Below, piece by piece: positions 8,820 through 16,821 of a stretch of 64,000 bases of DNA. Position 1 is the first letter of the stretch. Each line of letters opens with the position of its first letter. Location: NCBI GenBank assembly GCA_900469625.1, contig UBXV01000042.1, positions 124,001 through 188,000 on the forward strand. The letters run 5' to 3'. This DNA comes from Hyphomicrobiales bacterium (GTDB lineage: Bacteria > Pseudomonadota > Alphaproteobacteria > Rhizobiales > Rhizobiaceae). The position numbers and the translations under genes were made by a program. Below the pieces are notes generated by a model. The model searched no databases. It was given only the letters and a program-made list of their open reading frames with translations, and was not told where the DNA came from.

Positions 8820-9314
8820 GTGTTGGAGAGAACCCGACTGGACCCGATCAGTTATCGCGACGCAATGAGCCGCCTGGCTGGCCACGTGCAGCTCATCACC
8901 GCTGCCAACGGCGGCGAGCGCCGCGGCGTGACGGTCACCGCATCGTGTTCGGTGTCCGATAGCCCTCCCACGGTTCTCGTCTGCCTGAACGGCGCGAACC
9001 CGCGCAACGACATCTTCGTGCGCGGAGAGAGTTTTGCGTTGAACCTGCTCGGCGACGAGCATCGCGCGCTTGCCCATGCCTTTTCCGGCCGCGACCAGCT
9101 CGACATGGACCGACGCTTTGCGCTCGGGCAATGGACGCAGCTTACGACCGGTTCGCCGATCCTCGCCGACGCGACCGCCGCATTCGATTGCAGGCTGATC
9201 GAGGTCAAGACCATAGCCACCCATCTGGTGCTGTTCGGCGAAGTGGTCGATGTCACCCTTGGCTCCGCGCGCCCGCCGCTCATTTATCTGGACCGCGGAT
9301 ATCACTCGCTGTAG
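8820..9314 (+). CDS. Flavin reductase family protein
   Basis: This 164-residue protein is a flavin reductase (FMN-binding split barrel) of the HpaC/RutF type, which reduces FMN or FAD with NADH for a partner monooxygenase. Visible motifs are the N-terminal YRDAMSRLAGHVQLITA, the RRGVTVTASCSVSDSPPTVLVCLN core, FALNLLGDEHRALAHAFSG, and the C-terminal LIYLDRGYHSL. The GTG at 8820 is preceded by GGAGAGAG; the following TTG is the alternative. No monooxygenase gene is adjacent, so the partner is unknown. It lies 114 bp ahead of moxR and may be a separate unit. Confidence 0.88.
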   Translation: MLERTRLDPISYRDAMSRLAGHVQLITAANGGERRGVTVTASCSVSDSPPTVLVCLNGANPRNDIFVRGESFALNLLGDEHRALAHAFSGRDQLDMDRRFALGQWTQLTTGSPILADATAAFDCRLIEVKTIATHLVLFGEVVDVTLGSARPPLIYLDRGYHSL

Positions 9315-9428
9315 GTTTTTCAACAGGGGCGACTCTCGCTCATCGTTGACTTTATAAAATCACGACAATTACCTGATTTAAAACGACGAATACGCTTGAT
9401 TGCAGCAACTGTCCGTGGCGGAGGACGC

Positions 9429-10358
9429 ATGGCGGCACCGATGACAGGCGCATTGCCCCAATCCATCGACGAAACGATGGCGATGCTGGAGGCGCAGGAT
9501 TACCTCGCCGGCACGGCGCTGGCGACGGTGTTGTTTCTCGCGCTCAGAATGAAGCGCCCGCTGTTCCTCGAAGGTGAGGCCGGCGTCGGCAAGACCGAGA
9601 TTGCCAAAGTGCTGGCCCGTGCGCTCGATCGTCCCCTGATCCGCCTGCAGTGTTACGAGGGGCTGGATGTCGCCTCTGCCGTCTACGAGTGGAACTACCC
9701 GGCGCAGATGCTGGAGATCCGGTTGTCGGAAGCGGCAGGCACGGTCGACCGGCGCCGGGTCGAGAGCGACATCTTTTCCGAACGGTTCCTGATCCGACGC
9801 CCTGTTCTCCAGGCCATTTCCGCCGAGAGCGGACGGGCGCCGGTCTTCCTGATCGACGAACTCGACCGTACCGACGAGGCCTTCGAAGCGTTCCTGCTCG
9901 AAGTCCTCTCCGATTTCCAGGTGACCATTCCCGAACTCGGCACCATCCGAGCCACCGAGCCGCCTGTGGTCATCATCACCACCAATCGCACGCGCGAGAT
10001 CCACGATGCCTTGAAACGGCGCTGCCTCTACCATTGGGTCGACTATCCCAAGGCCGCACAGGAACTTGAAATCATTCGCCGCAAGGTCCCCGGGTGCAAC
10101 GCGGCCCTGTCGCGCGAGATCATCGCCTATGTGCAGCGGCTGCGCACCGTCGACCTTTTCAAGAACCCGGGCGTCGCCGAGACCATCGACTGGGCGACGG
10201 CCCTGACCGAACTTGATCGCCTTGCCCTCGATCCCGAAACAATCGCCGATACGCTCGGCACCTTGCTCAAGTACCAGGACGACATCGCCCGGATCGACGG
10301 TGCCGAGGGACGCAAGCTGCTCGCCGACGTCAAGGCGGAATTGCTGGCGGCGGGTTGA
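9429..10358 (+). CDS. MoxR-type AAA+ ATPase (CoxD-like)
   Basis: A 309-residue MoxR-family AAA+ ATPase. The Walker A motif GEAGVGKT is at residues 49-56 and Walker B VFLIDELD at 139-146; sensor 1 is in VVIITTNRTRE. MoxR ATPases pair with von Willebrand A proteins to insert metals or remodel enzymes; the CoxD/CoxE pair of Oligotropha matures the [CuSMoO2] centre of CO dehydrogenase. The ATG at 9429 with GGAGG six bases upstream is preferred over the earlier TTG at 9396. The next gene, a CoxE-like protein, starts two bases after its stop. Maturation of a molybdenum hydroxylase is the likely role. Confidence 0.9.
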   Translation: MAAPMTGALPQSIDETMAMLEAQDYLAGTALATVLFLALRMKRPLFLEGEAGVGKTEIAKVLARALDRPLIRLQCYEGLDVASAVYEWNYPAQMLEIRLSEAAGTVDRRRVESDIFSERFLIRRPVLQAISAESGRAPVFLIDELDRTDEAFEAFLLEVLSDFQVTIPELGTIRATEPPVVIITTNRTREIHDALKRRCLYHWVDYPKAAQELEIIRRKVPGCNAALSREIIAYVQRLRTVDLFKNPGVAETIDWATALTELDRLALDPETIADTLGTLLKYQDDIARIDGAEGRKLLADVKAELLAAG

Positions 10359-10360
10359 CG

Positions 10361-11638
10361 ATGCAGCCGGGAGAACATCCGCCCGATGGTGCCATTCTCC
10401 CGCCACCCCAGCCCGGTGACGGCAAGCTTGCCGACAACATCGTCTTCTTTGCCCGTGCCTTGCGACGCGCGGGCGTCAAGATCGGTCCCGGAGCTGTTGC
10501 CGATGCCATCGACGCCGTCACCCTGATCGGTATCGGCGGACGCGACGAATTCTACGCTGCCCTGCAATGCATCTTTGTCAAACGCCACGAGGACCAGCCG
10601 GTCTTCGACGAAGCCTTTCGCCTGTTCTGGCGCTCGCGCGGCCTTGTCGAAAAGATGATCGCCCTGATGTCGCCGCTGGCGCCGGAACGCGACAGCGAGC
10701 GCCAGCGCCGGCGGGCAGGCGAGACAAGGGTCAGCGATGCGCTCCGATCGGGGCATGATGAGCCCCGGCCACCGCGTGAAGAACCCGATGTCGAGGTCGA
10801 CTCCCGCTATACGGTTTCGGGCGGGGAGCTTTTCCGACAGGTCGATTTCGCCCAGATGACAGCCGCCGAGATTATCGAGGCAAGGCGGGCGCTCTCGTCG
10901 CTGGTGTTGCCGCTCGACCAGGTCAGGACGCGGCGCTACCGGCCTTCGGCGAGGCAGATCCGCATCGATCCACGCGCGACGATGCGTGACGCCATGCGGT
11001 TCGGCGGCGAGCTCATTCTGCCGCGCTTTCGCGAGCGGCGTTTCGTGCATCCGCCACTGGTCGTCCTTGCCGACATTTCCGGTTCGATGAGCCAATACAC
11101 CCGCATCTTTCTGCATTTTCTCCACGCCCTCAGCGAAAAGCGCCAGCGCGTTCACACGTTCCTCTTCGGCACCCGGCTGACCAATGTCTCCAGGCCGATG
11201 CGAAACCGCGACCCGGATGTCGCACTCGACGAATGCATCGCATCGGTCAAGGACTGGTCCGGCGGTACGCGCATCGGCGAAACGCTGCATGAATTCAATC
11301 GACGCTGGTCGCGGCGGGTGCTGGGGCACGGTGCGATCGTGCTTCTCATCACCGACGGGCTCGAACGGGACGATACGACAGAGCTCGAGCAGGAGATCGA
11401 TCGCCTTCACCGGTCCTGTCGCCGGCTGATCTGGCTCAATCCGCTGTTGCGCTTCGACGGCTTCGAGGCGCGTGCCCGCGGCGTCAAGGCGATGCTGCCG
11501 CATGTTGACGAATTGCGAGCGGTGCACAATCTTCAATCCGTGGGAGAACTGGTCAAGTCGCTCTCGGGTCAAAGGTCCGGGGAGGCGGATCCGAGGCGGT
11601 TCATGAGCAAGCATCGCATCAAGACGGGAAGCCTTTGA
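10361..11638 (+). CDS. CoxE-like von Willebrand A domain protein
   Basis: A 425-residue CoxE-family protein, partner of the preceding MoxR ATPase. The VWA domain occupies the C-terminal half and has an intact MIDAS motif DISGSMS (residues 238-244) plus the later T-D-G of LLITDGLERDD. The N-terminal half carries the family's ARALRRAGVKIGPG segment. In CO dehydrogenase biogenesis CoxE works with CoxD on the active-site cluster; here the client is not encoded nearby. Start is the ATG at 10361, two bases after the moxR stop. It is followed 13 bp later by the first xdhC-like gene. Confidence 0.88.
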   Translation: MQPGEHPPDGAILPPPQPGDGKLADNIVFFARALRRAGVKIGPGAVADAIDAVTLIGIGGRDEFYAALQCIFVKRHEDQPVFDEAFRLFWRSRGLVEKMIALMSPLAPERDSERQRRRAGETRVSDALRSGHDEPRPPREEPDVEVDSRYTVSGGELFRQVDFAQMTAAEIIEARRALSSLVLPLDQVRTRRYRPSARQIRIDPRATMRDAMRFGGELILPRFRERRFVHPPLVVLADISGSMSQYTRIFLHFLHALSEKRQRVHTFLFGTRLTNVSRPMRNRDPDVALDECIASVKDWSGGTRIGETLHEFNRRWSRRVLGHGAIVLLITDGLERDDTTELEQEIDRLHRSCRRLIWLNPLLRFDGFEARARGVKAMLPHVDELRAVHNLQSVGELVKSLSGQRSGEADPRRFMSKHRIKTGSL

Positions 11639-11651
11639 GGGAGGACGTGAC

Positions 11652-11984
11652 ATGCAAGCCCTGACCGACATCCCGGATCCGCTCGTGGTTGCCGAAACCT
11701 GGATCGGCGAAGGCCGCCGGGTCGCGATCGCGACGGTGATCGAAACCTGGGGATCTGCGCCACGGCCGGTCGGCAGTCACCTGGTGATCGACGGTGCCGG
11801 TCATTTCGAAGGGTCGGTCTCCGGTGGCTGCGTCGAGGGCGCCGTAATCAGCGAAGCTGCCGATATTCTGGAGACCGGTCAGGCGAAGATCCTCGAATTC
11901 GGCGTTGCCGACGAAACGGCCTGGCGCGTCGGCCTGTCCTGTGGCGGCCGGATCCGGGTGCTGGTCGAACGGGTTGACGGCTGA
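11652..11984 (+). CDS. XdhC/CoxI family protein, N-terminal domain only
   Basis: This 110-residue protein corresponds to the small N-terminal XdhC_CoxI domain. It shows the family's three blocks: ATVIETWGSAPRPVGSHLVI, GSVSGGCVEGAV with the conserved cysteine, and LSCGGRIRVLVE. In XdhC of Rhodobacter this protein binds molybdenum cofactor and delivers the sulfurated form to xanthine dehydrogenase. The Rossmann half of the usual single protein is encoded by the next gene, three bases downstream, so the family is split into two polypeptides here. Split pairs are known in cox-type clusters, so this is not read as a frameshift. Confidence 0.88.
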   Translation: MQALTDIPDPLVVAETWIGEGRRVAIATVIETWGSAPRPVGSHLVIDGAGHFEGSVSGGCVEGAVISEAADILETGQAKILEFGVADETAWRVGLSCGGRIRVLVERVDG

Positions 11985-11987
11985 ACC

Positions 11988-12695
11988 ATGGATCTCAAAA
12001 CCCTGCAGGCATTGAATGCAGCGCGCGCCGGGCGGCGGGCTGCCGTTCTTTTCGCCGATCTGGAGACCGGCCGGAACGCGCTCCTAGTCGAAGGCGAACA
12101 CTGTCCGGACGAATGGGTCGAGCCGATGGCTGTCGCGCTCCGCTCCGGCAAGCCCGGAACGATCGTGGTCAGCGAACGATCCTATTTCCTCAATGTCTAC
12201 CTGCCACCGCCGCGCATTCTCGTCATCGGCGCCGTCCATATCTCCCAGGCGCTGGCGCGCATGGCACCGGTCGCAGGATTTGACCTGGCGATCGTCGATC
12301 CACGCACCGCCTTTGCCACGGCCGAGCGCTTCTCCGGCGTCGAGCTGATTGTGGAATGGCCCGATGAGGCGCTGAAAACCCGGCCGCTTGACCGGTTCAC
12401 CGCCATGGTGGCCGTCACGCACGACCCGAAGATCGACGACGAACCGCTCCGCGCAGCCCTTGCCGCCGACTGTTTCTATGTCGGTGCGCTTGGCAGCAGA
12501 AAGACCCATGCAAACCGGGTTGAGCGGCTGCGGCGCCTCGGACTTGCCGACGACGCCATTCAGCGGGTGCGGGCGCCCATCGGCCTCGACATCGCTGCCG
12601 CAAGCCCGGCGGAAATCGCGGTCGCGATCCTTGCCGAAATCATCGAGGCTTTGCGCCGCCGGGATATAGGGTCCGCCGGCGAGGCGCGCCGATGA
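11988..12695 (+). CDS. XdhC/CoxF family protein, Rossmann domain
   Basis: A 235-residue protein equivalent to the XdhC C-terminal Rossmann-like domain. Key motifs are RILVIGAVHISQALARMAP (a G-x-x-H-x-x-x-x-L variant of the nucleotide-binding loop), AMVAVTHDPKIDDEPL, YVGALGSRKTHANRVERL and APIGLDIAAASPAEIAVAILAEII. These are diagnostic for the XdhC/CoxF group. It should act with the upstream half to hold or sulfurate the molybdenum cofactor before insertion into a xanthine dehydrogenase-family enzyme. Its stop overlaps the ATG of the next gene (ATGA), indicating coupling. Confidence 0.9.
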   Translation: MDLKTLQALNAARAGRRAAVLFADLETGRNALLVEGEHCPDEWVEPMAVALRSGKPGTIVVSERSYFLNVYLPPPRILVIGAVHISQALARMAPVAGFDLAIVDPRTAFATAERFSGVELIVEWPDEALKTRPLDRFTAMVAVTHDPKIDDEPLRAALAADCFYVGALGSRKTHANRVERLRRLGLADDAIQRVRAPIGLDIAAASPAEIAVAILAEIIEALRRRDIGSAGEARR

Positions 12696-14308
12696 AGTTT
12701 GGTTCTGTCCCCGTCTCAAAGGCCGAAGGCGCAGTGCTGGCGCACGCCGTCCGGGCCGCAGATCTGCGCCTGCCGAAGGGCCACCTCCTGCAGGCCGGCG
12801 ATATCCAGGCCCTGACGCAGGCTGGGATCGAAGAGATCATCGTCGCTCAACCGGACCCCGGCGACCTGCTGGAAGATGAAGCGGCGGCAAGGATCGCAGG
12901 CGCCATCGCCCCGGACCATCTCAGGTTTTCACCGGCGGCAACCGGCCGCGTCAACCTGTATTCCCGCGTCTCGGGCCTGTTTGTCGCCAGCCGGAAAACC
13001 ATCGACGAGCTCAACCGCATCGATCCGGCGATCACGCTCGCCTGCCTTGCCGACCATGTGCCTGTCCGGCCCGGCGACATGGTCGCGACGATCAAGATCA
13101 TACCGCTTGCGGTGGCGGGATCGCTGGTGGAGCGGGCCGAGACACTGCTGCGCGAGCGCGTCGCCCTCGAGGTCAAGCCTTTCGTCGCACGCCAGGCGGC
13201 GCTGATAGCAACGGAGTTGCCGTCATTGAAGCGCCAGGTCATGGACAAGACCCATGCGGTCCTTGCCGCGCGACTGACGCAATCGGAAAGCCGGCTCGTG
13301 AGCGAACGGCGCGTCGCGCATACGCACGAAGCGGTCGCGACAGCCATCAGGGATCTGTCCGCCGACCATGACCTGATCATCGTATTCGGCGCCTCGGCGG
13401 TTGCCGATGCGGACGATGTCATTCCGGCCGCCATCCGCCGCGCCGGCGGCATCGTCGACCACGTCGGCATGCCCGTCGATCCCGGCAATCTCATCGTCAT
13501 CGGCCGCGTCGGCGAAGTGCCGGTGGTGGGGGCACCGGGCTGTGCGCGCAGCCCGCGTGAAAACGGCTTCGACTGGGTGCTCGATCGTATCATTGCTGGC
13601 GAATGGCCGAGCCGCGACGACATTGCCGGCCTCGGGGTCGGCGGCCTGCTGAAAGAAATACCGACCCGGCCACAGCCGCGCGAGCCCATCGCACAGCCGC
13701 CATTGGGACCAGTGGAAACGGTCGTCATGGCAGCGGGCCGCGCCAGCCGCATGGGGCCGCAGGGCGGCCACAAGCTCCTGGCGACGTTCAACGGCGTGCC
13801 GCTGATCCGCCGGACCGTTGTCAGCGCGCTCACCGCCGATATCGGGCGCGTGATCGTCGTCACCGGACATCGCGAACCGGAAATCCGCGCAGCTCTCGGC
13901 GACCTGCCGGTGACGCTGGTTTCCAACTCCGCCTACACGTCCGGTATGGCATCATCGCTGACGACGGGGCTCACCGCGCTCGATCCCGCAGCCGGCGGCA
14001 TGCTTGTGATGCTCGCCGACATGCCGGGCATAACGGCCGGTGATCTGCGCCGGCTCGTCGATACCTTCACGAGCGAAGGCGGGCGCGCAGTGATACGGGC
14101 GACGGCCGACGGGCAGCGCGGCAACCCGGTCATCCTGCCGCGCCAGACCTTTGCCGCCGTTGGCCAATTGGTCGGTGATGTCGGCGCAAGAGATATTGTT
14201 GAGCGCTGCGGTCTGCCGGTGATCGACGTCGAGATTGGTGCTGCCGCACGGCTCGACCTCGATACGCCGGAGCAGATCATCGCCGCAGGCGGAATTCTGG
14301 AGGAGTAG
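12692..14308 (+). CDS. Molybdopterin-binding / MobA-like NTP transferase fusion
   Basis: A 538-residue two-domain protein. Residues ~1-330 form a MoeA/MogA-like molybdopterin-binding module (DHDLIIVFGASAVADADDVI, then GMPVDPGNLIVIG and PVVGAPGCARSP). Residues ~342-535 form a MobA/MocA-like nucleotidyltransferase starting VETVVMAAGRASRMG, with the Asp of VMLADMPG as metal ligand. MocA adds CMP to molybdopterin to give MCD, the cofactor form used by xanthine dehydrogenase-family enzymes, which fits the xdhC and cox-like neighbours. The first domain may act in Mo insertion. The start overlaps the xdhC stop. CTP specificity is inferred from context, not seen. Confidence 0.88.
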   Translation: MKFGSVPVSKAEGAVLAHAVRAADLRLPKGHLLQAGDIQALTQAGIEEIIVAQPDPGDLLEDEAAARIAGAIAPDHLRFSPAATGRVNLYSRVSGLFVASRKTIDELNRIDPAITLACLADHVPVRPGDMVATIKIIPLAVAGSLVERAETLLRERVALEVKPFVARQAALIATELPSLKRQVMDKTHAVLAARLTQSESRLVSERRVAHTHEAVATAIRDLSADHDLIIVFGASAVADADDVIPAAIRRAGGIVDHVGMPVDPGNLIVIGRVGEVPVVGAPGCARSPRENGFDWVLDRIIAGEWPSRDDIAGLGVGGLLKEIPTRPQPREPIAQPPLGPVETVVMAAGRASRMGPQGGHKLLATFNGVPLIRRTVVSALTADIGRVIVVTGHREPEIRAALGDLPVTLVSNSAYTSGMASSLTTGLTALDPAAGGMLVMLADMPGITAGDLRRLVDTFTSEGGRAVIRATADGQRGNPVILPRQTFAAVGQLVGDVGARDIVERCGLPVIDVEIGAAARLDLDTPEQIIAAGGILEE

Positions 14309-14312
14309 ACGC

Positions 14313-14630
14313 GTGGACAATGCCGCAATCGAAGAGATGTTCGAAACGCTCGGGCCCGTCACGATCAAACGCATGTTCGGCGGAAAGGGTGTCTATTTCG
14401 AAGGCATCATCTTCGCGCTCGAAGTCGACGGAGAGATCCTGTTGAAGGCGGATGAGCGGACAGGACCGACATTCGAGGCGGCAGGATCCCGGCAATGGGC
14501 CTATGACGGCAAGGGAAAGCCGGTGAAGATGCCCTATTGGAGCATACCGGAAGAGGCCTACGACGAACCGGATGAGATGGCGCGCTGGGTCAGGCTTGCC
14601 TATGAAGCGGCGCTGCGAGCCAAGAAATAG
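14313..14630 (+). CDS. TfoX N-terminal domain protein
   Basis: A 105-residue protein consisting only of the TfoX N-terminal domain: the family block MFETLGPVTIKRMFGGKGVY is followed by YFEGIIFALEVDGEILLKADE and a C-terminal MPYWSIPEE motif. Full-length TfoX/Sxy controls competence with CRP in gammaproteobacteria; single-domain versions in rhizobia have no established role. The GTG at 14313 has GGAGGAG upstream and lies four bases after the fusion gene stop, so it is probably cotranscribed with the molybdenum module. Competence is not implied. Confidence 0.85.
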   Translation: MDNAAIEEMFETLGPVTIKRMFGGKGVYFEGIIFALEVDGEILLKADERTGPTFEAAGSRQWAYDGKGKPVKMPYWSIPEEAYDEPDEMARWVRLAYEAALRAKK

Positions 14631-14669
14631 TGTGGCACGCGGATATCGCGTGCGCTCGACGAAAGCGGT

Positions 14670-15107
14670 CTAGTTGGTTCCAACCAGCCGCTTCGTCTCC
14701 GCCCGGATAGCGCCGACGGCGTCGGCCGCAAAACGCGAAAGCGGCTCGGGCAGGGCATCAAGATCGTACCAGCCGATGTCGGACAGCTTGTCCGGCTCGG
14801 TCAGCTGCGGCTCTCCCGAAAAATCGTCGGTCACGTAGATCATCGAGATCCAGTGCTGGCGATCCGCCTCGATCAACTGTTCGCTCAGGCAGAGAAAGCG
14901 CGTCGAGTGTATCGACAGGCCGCTTTCTTCTTCCGCCTCGCGGCGCGCAGCCAATTCGCTGCGCTCCATGTGGTCGACCTTGCCGCCCACGATGTTCCAG
15001 TGGCCGGCTTCGGGCGCCTTGAGGCGCTTGTACAACAGCAGCTTGCCGTCGCGCATGATCGCCAGTCCGCAGCCGAAGCCGGGAAAGTCAACGCCAGGCC
15101 GACCCAT
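14670..15107 (-). CDS. Nudix hydrolase
   Basis: This 145-residue protein has a perfect Nudix box: G-x5-E-x7-REAEEESGL beginning at GKVDHME. Nudix enzymes cleave nucleoside diphosphates linked to another group and often remove damaged or signalling nucleotides. The sequence resembles ADP-ribose pyrophosphatase/MutT-like members (WNIVGGKVDHME), but the substrate cannot be read from the sequence. It lies seven bases downstream of the rhlE stop and is probably cotranscribed with it. Confidence 0.9.
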   Translation of the reverse strand: MGRPGVDFPGFGCGLAIMRDGKLLLYKRLKAPEAGHWNIVGGKVDHMERSELAARREAEEESGLSIHSTRFLCLSEQLIEADRQHWISMIYVTDDFSGEPQLTEPDKLSDIGWYDLDALPEPLSRFAADAVGAIRAETKRLVGTN

Positions 15108-15114
15108 TGAAGGA

Positions 15115-16623
15115 TCAGGCCTTGCCGGCGATCAGCATAAATGCGGGGATTTCGTCGCCGAAACCGACAGGTGTCGGGCCGTCGTCGTGATCGCGACGGT
15201 GACGATTGCGGCGATCGCGGTTGTCGTCGTTGGCAGGGTTTGACGCGCGGACCGGACGCTCCGGACGATGACCGTTGCTCGGCTTTGTTTCTGCGTTGCG
15301 TACCGGTTTCACCGCTTCCACCCTTTCGACGACTGCTTCGATTTCGGCCTCAATATCGGCGCGAACCGTATCGGTTTTGTGATCGGAACGGCCACGCGGT
15401 GAGCGGTCCCCATCTTTCTTGCGATCCTTGCGACCGTCGCGACCGCGCTCACGGCGACCGGTGTCGTGGCTTTCCATCGGCTCAGGAAGGTTCGCCAGAT
15501 CACCGTTCAGCCACTCGACCTTCTGGCCGATCAGCTTCTCGATAGCCTCGGAGAACTTCGTGTCGCGCTTGGTAACGAGCGTGAAGGAAGCACCGGAGCG
15601 GCCGGCACGGCCGGTACGGCCGATGCGGTGGACATAGTCTTCCGCATGGATCGGCACGTCGAAATTAAACACGTGGCTGACATCGGGGATGTCGAGACCG
15701 CGGGCCGCCACGTCGGATGCAACGAGCAGCGTGATGTGATTGTCCTTGAACCCGGCAAGCATGGCCATGCGCGAGCGCTGATCCATGTCGCCATGCAAAG
15801 CGCCGACCGAAAAGCCATGACGCTCGAGCGAACGGAAGAGGTCGGCAACATCCTTCTTGCGGTTGCAGAAGATGATGGCGTTCTTCAGGTCGTCCTGGGC
15901 GCGGATCAGATCGCGCAACACGGCGCGCTTCTCATAATCCTTCGCGTGCGTCGCGACAAAACGCTGTGTCACGGTCTGCGCCGTGGACGCCGGGCGAGCG
16001 ACTTCGACCCGCTCCGGGTTCTGAAGGAACCGGTCGGCCAACTTCTGGATTTCCGGCGGCATCGTTGCCGAGAAGAACAGCGTCTGGCGCGTGAACGGGA
16101 TCATCTTGGCGATGCGTTCGATGTCGGGAATGAAGCCCATGTCGAGCATGCGGTCGGCTTCGTCGATGACCAGAATCTCGACGCCGCTCATCAGGAGCTT
16201 GCCGCGTTCGAAATGGTCGAGCAGGCGGCCTGGCGTGCAGATGAGCACATCGGCGCCACGCTCAAGCTTGCGATCCTGTTCGTCGAACGAGACGCCACCG
16301 ATGAGAAGCGCGATATTGAGCTTGTGGTTCTTGCCGTACTTGTCAAAGTTCTCGGCGACCTGGGCTGCCAGTTCGCGGGTCGGCTCCAGAATCAGCGTGC
16401 GCGGCATGCGGGCACGTGCACGACCCTTTTCGAGCAGGGTCAGCATCGGCAACACGAAGGATGCCGTCTTGCCTGTTCCCGTCTGCGCGATGCCCAGAAT
16501 ATCCCGACGCTGAAGCGCCGGGGGAATGGCACCAGCCTGGATCGGGGTCGGGATTGTGTAGCCCGCATCGGTTACTGCGGAGAGAACTTTTTGGCTAAGG
16601 CCAAGGTCAGCAAAATTGGTCAA
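15115..16623 (-). CDS. rhlE: DEAD-box RNA helicase, RhlE type
   Basis: An ATP-dependent RNA helicase of about 500 residues. Motifs in order: Q motif (PTPIQAGAIP), I AQTGTGKT, Ia PTRELAAQ, II DEAD in LVIDEADRMLDMGF, III FFSATMP, IV IIFCNRKK, V ASDVAARGLDIPDVSHV and VI HRIGRTGRAG. The C-terminal ~110 residues are a low-complexity, Arg/Asp/Glu-rich tail typical of RhlE and likely to bind RNA. It probably helps ribosome assembly or RNA turnover, including in the cold. Start is uncertain: the frame is open to a GTG at 16686, but homology begins at LTNFADLGLS, so the TTG at 16623 is used here. Confidence 0.92.
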   Translation of the reverse strand: MTNFADLGLSQKVLSAVTDAGYTIPTPIQAGAIPPALQRRDILGIAQTGTGKTASFVLPMLTLLEKGRARARMPRTLILEPTRELAAQVAENFDKYGKNHKLNIALLIGGVSFDEQDRKLERGADVLICTPGRLLDHFERGKLLMSGVEILVIDEADRMLDMGFIPDIERIAKMIPFTRQTLFFSATMPPEIQKLADRFLQNPERVEVARPASTAQTVTQRFVATHAKDYEKRAVLRDLIRAQDDLKNAIIFCNRKKDVADLFRSLERHGFSVGALHGDMDQRSRMAMLAGFKDNHITLLVASDVAARGLDIPDVSHVFNFDVPIHAEDYVHRIGRTGRAGRSGASFTLVTKRDTKFSEAIEKLIGQKVEWLNGDLANLPEPMESHDTGRRERGRDGRKDRKKDGDRSPRGRSDHKTDTVRADIEAEIEAVVERVEAVKPVRNAETKPSNGHRPERPVRASNPANDDNRDRRNRHRRDHDDGPTPVGFGDEIPAFMLIAGKA

Positions 16624-16821
16624 AGGGAAATCTGTTTCCGTTCCGGTTCGATAAGAACACTGCTCGATCGGTGGAAAACACACCACCGCGTGGCCGGGCT
16701 CTTAAGCCGAATGCCGTCGAAAGTCAAGAAATCCAGCACGTTGAAGCGGGAAAAGGTTGATGATGGCGAATCTGTCGCGTTTCTTGTCAAGCCATGGCCG
16801 TCAGAGACGCTGACAGAAGGC

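Noticed and set aside
11652-12695. Split xdhC considered as a frameshift
   Set aside because: Each half has its own start and stop with a three-base gap, and separate XdhC_CoxI and Rossmann proteins are known in cox-type clusters.
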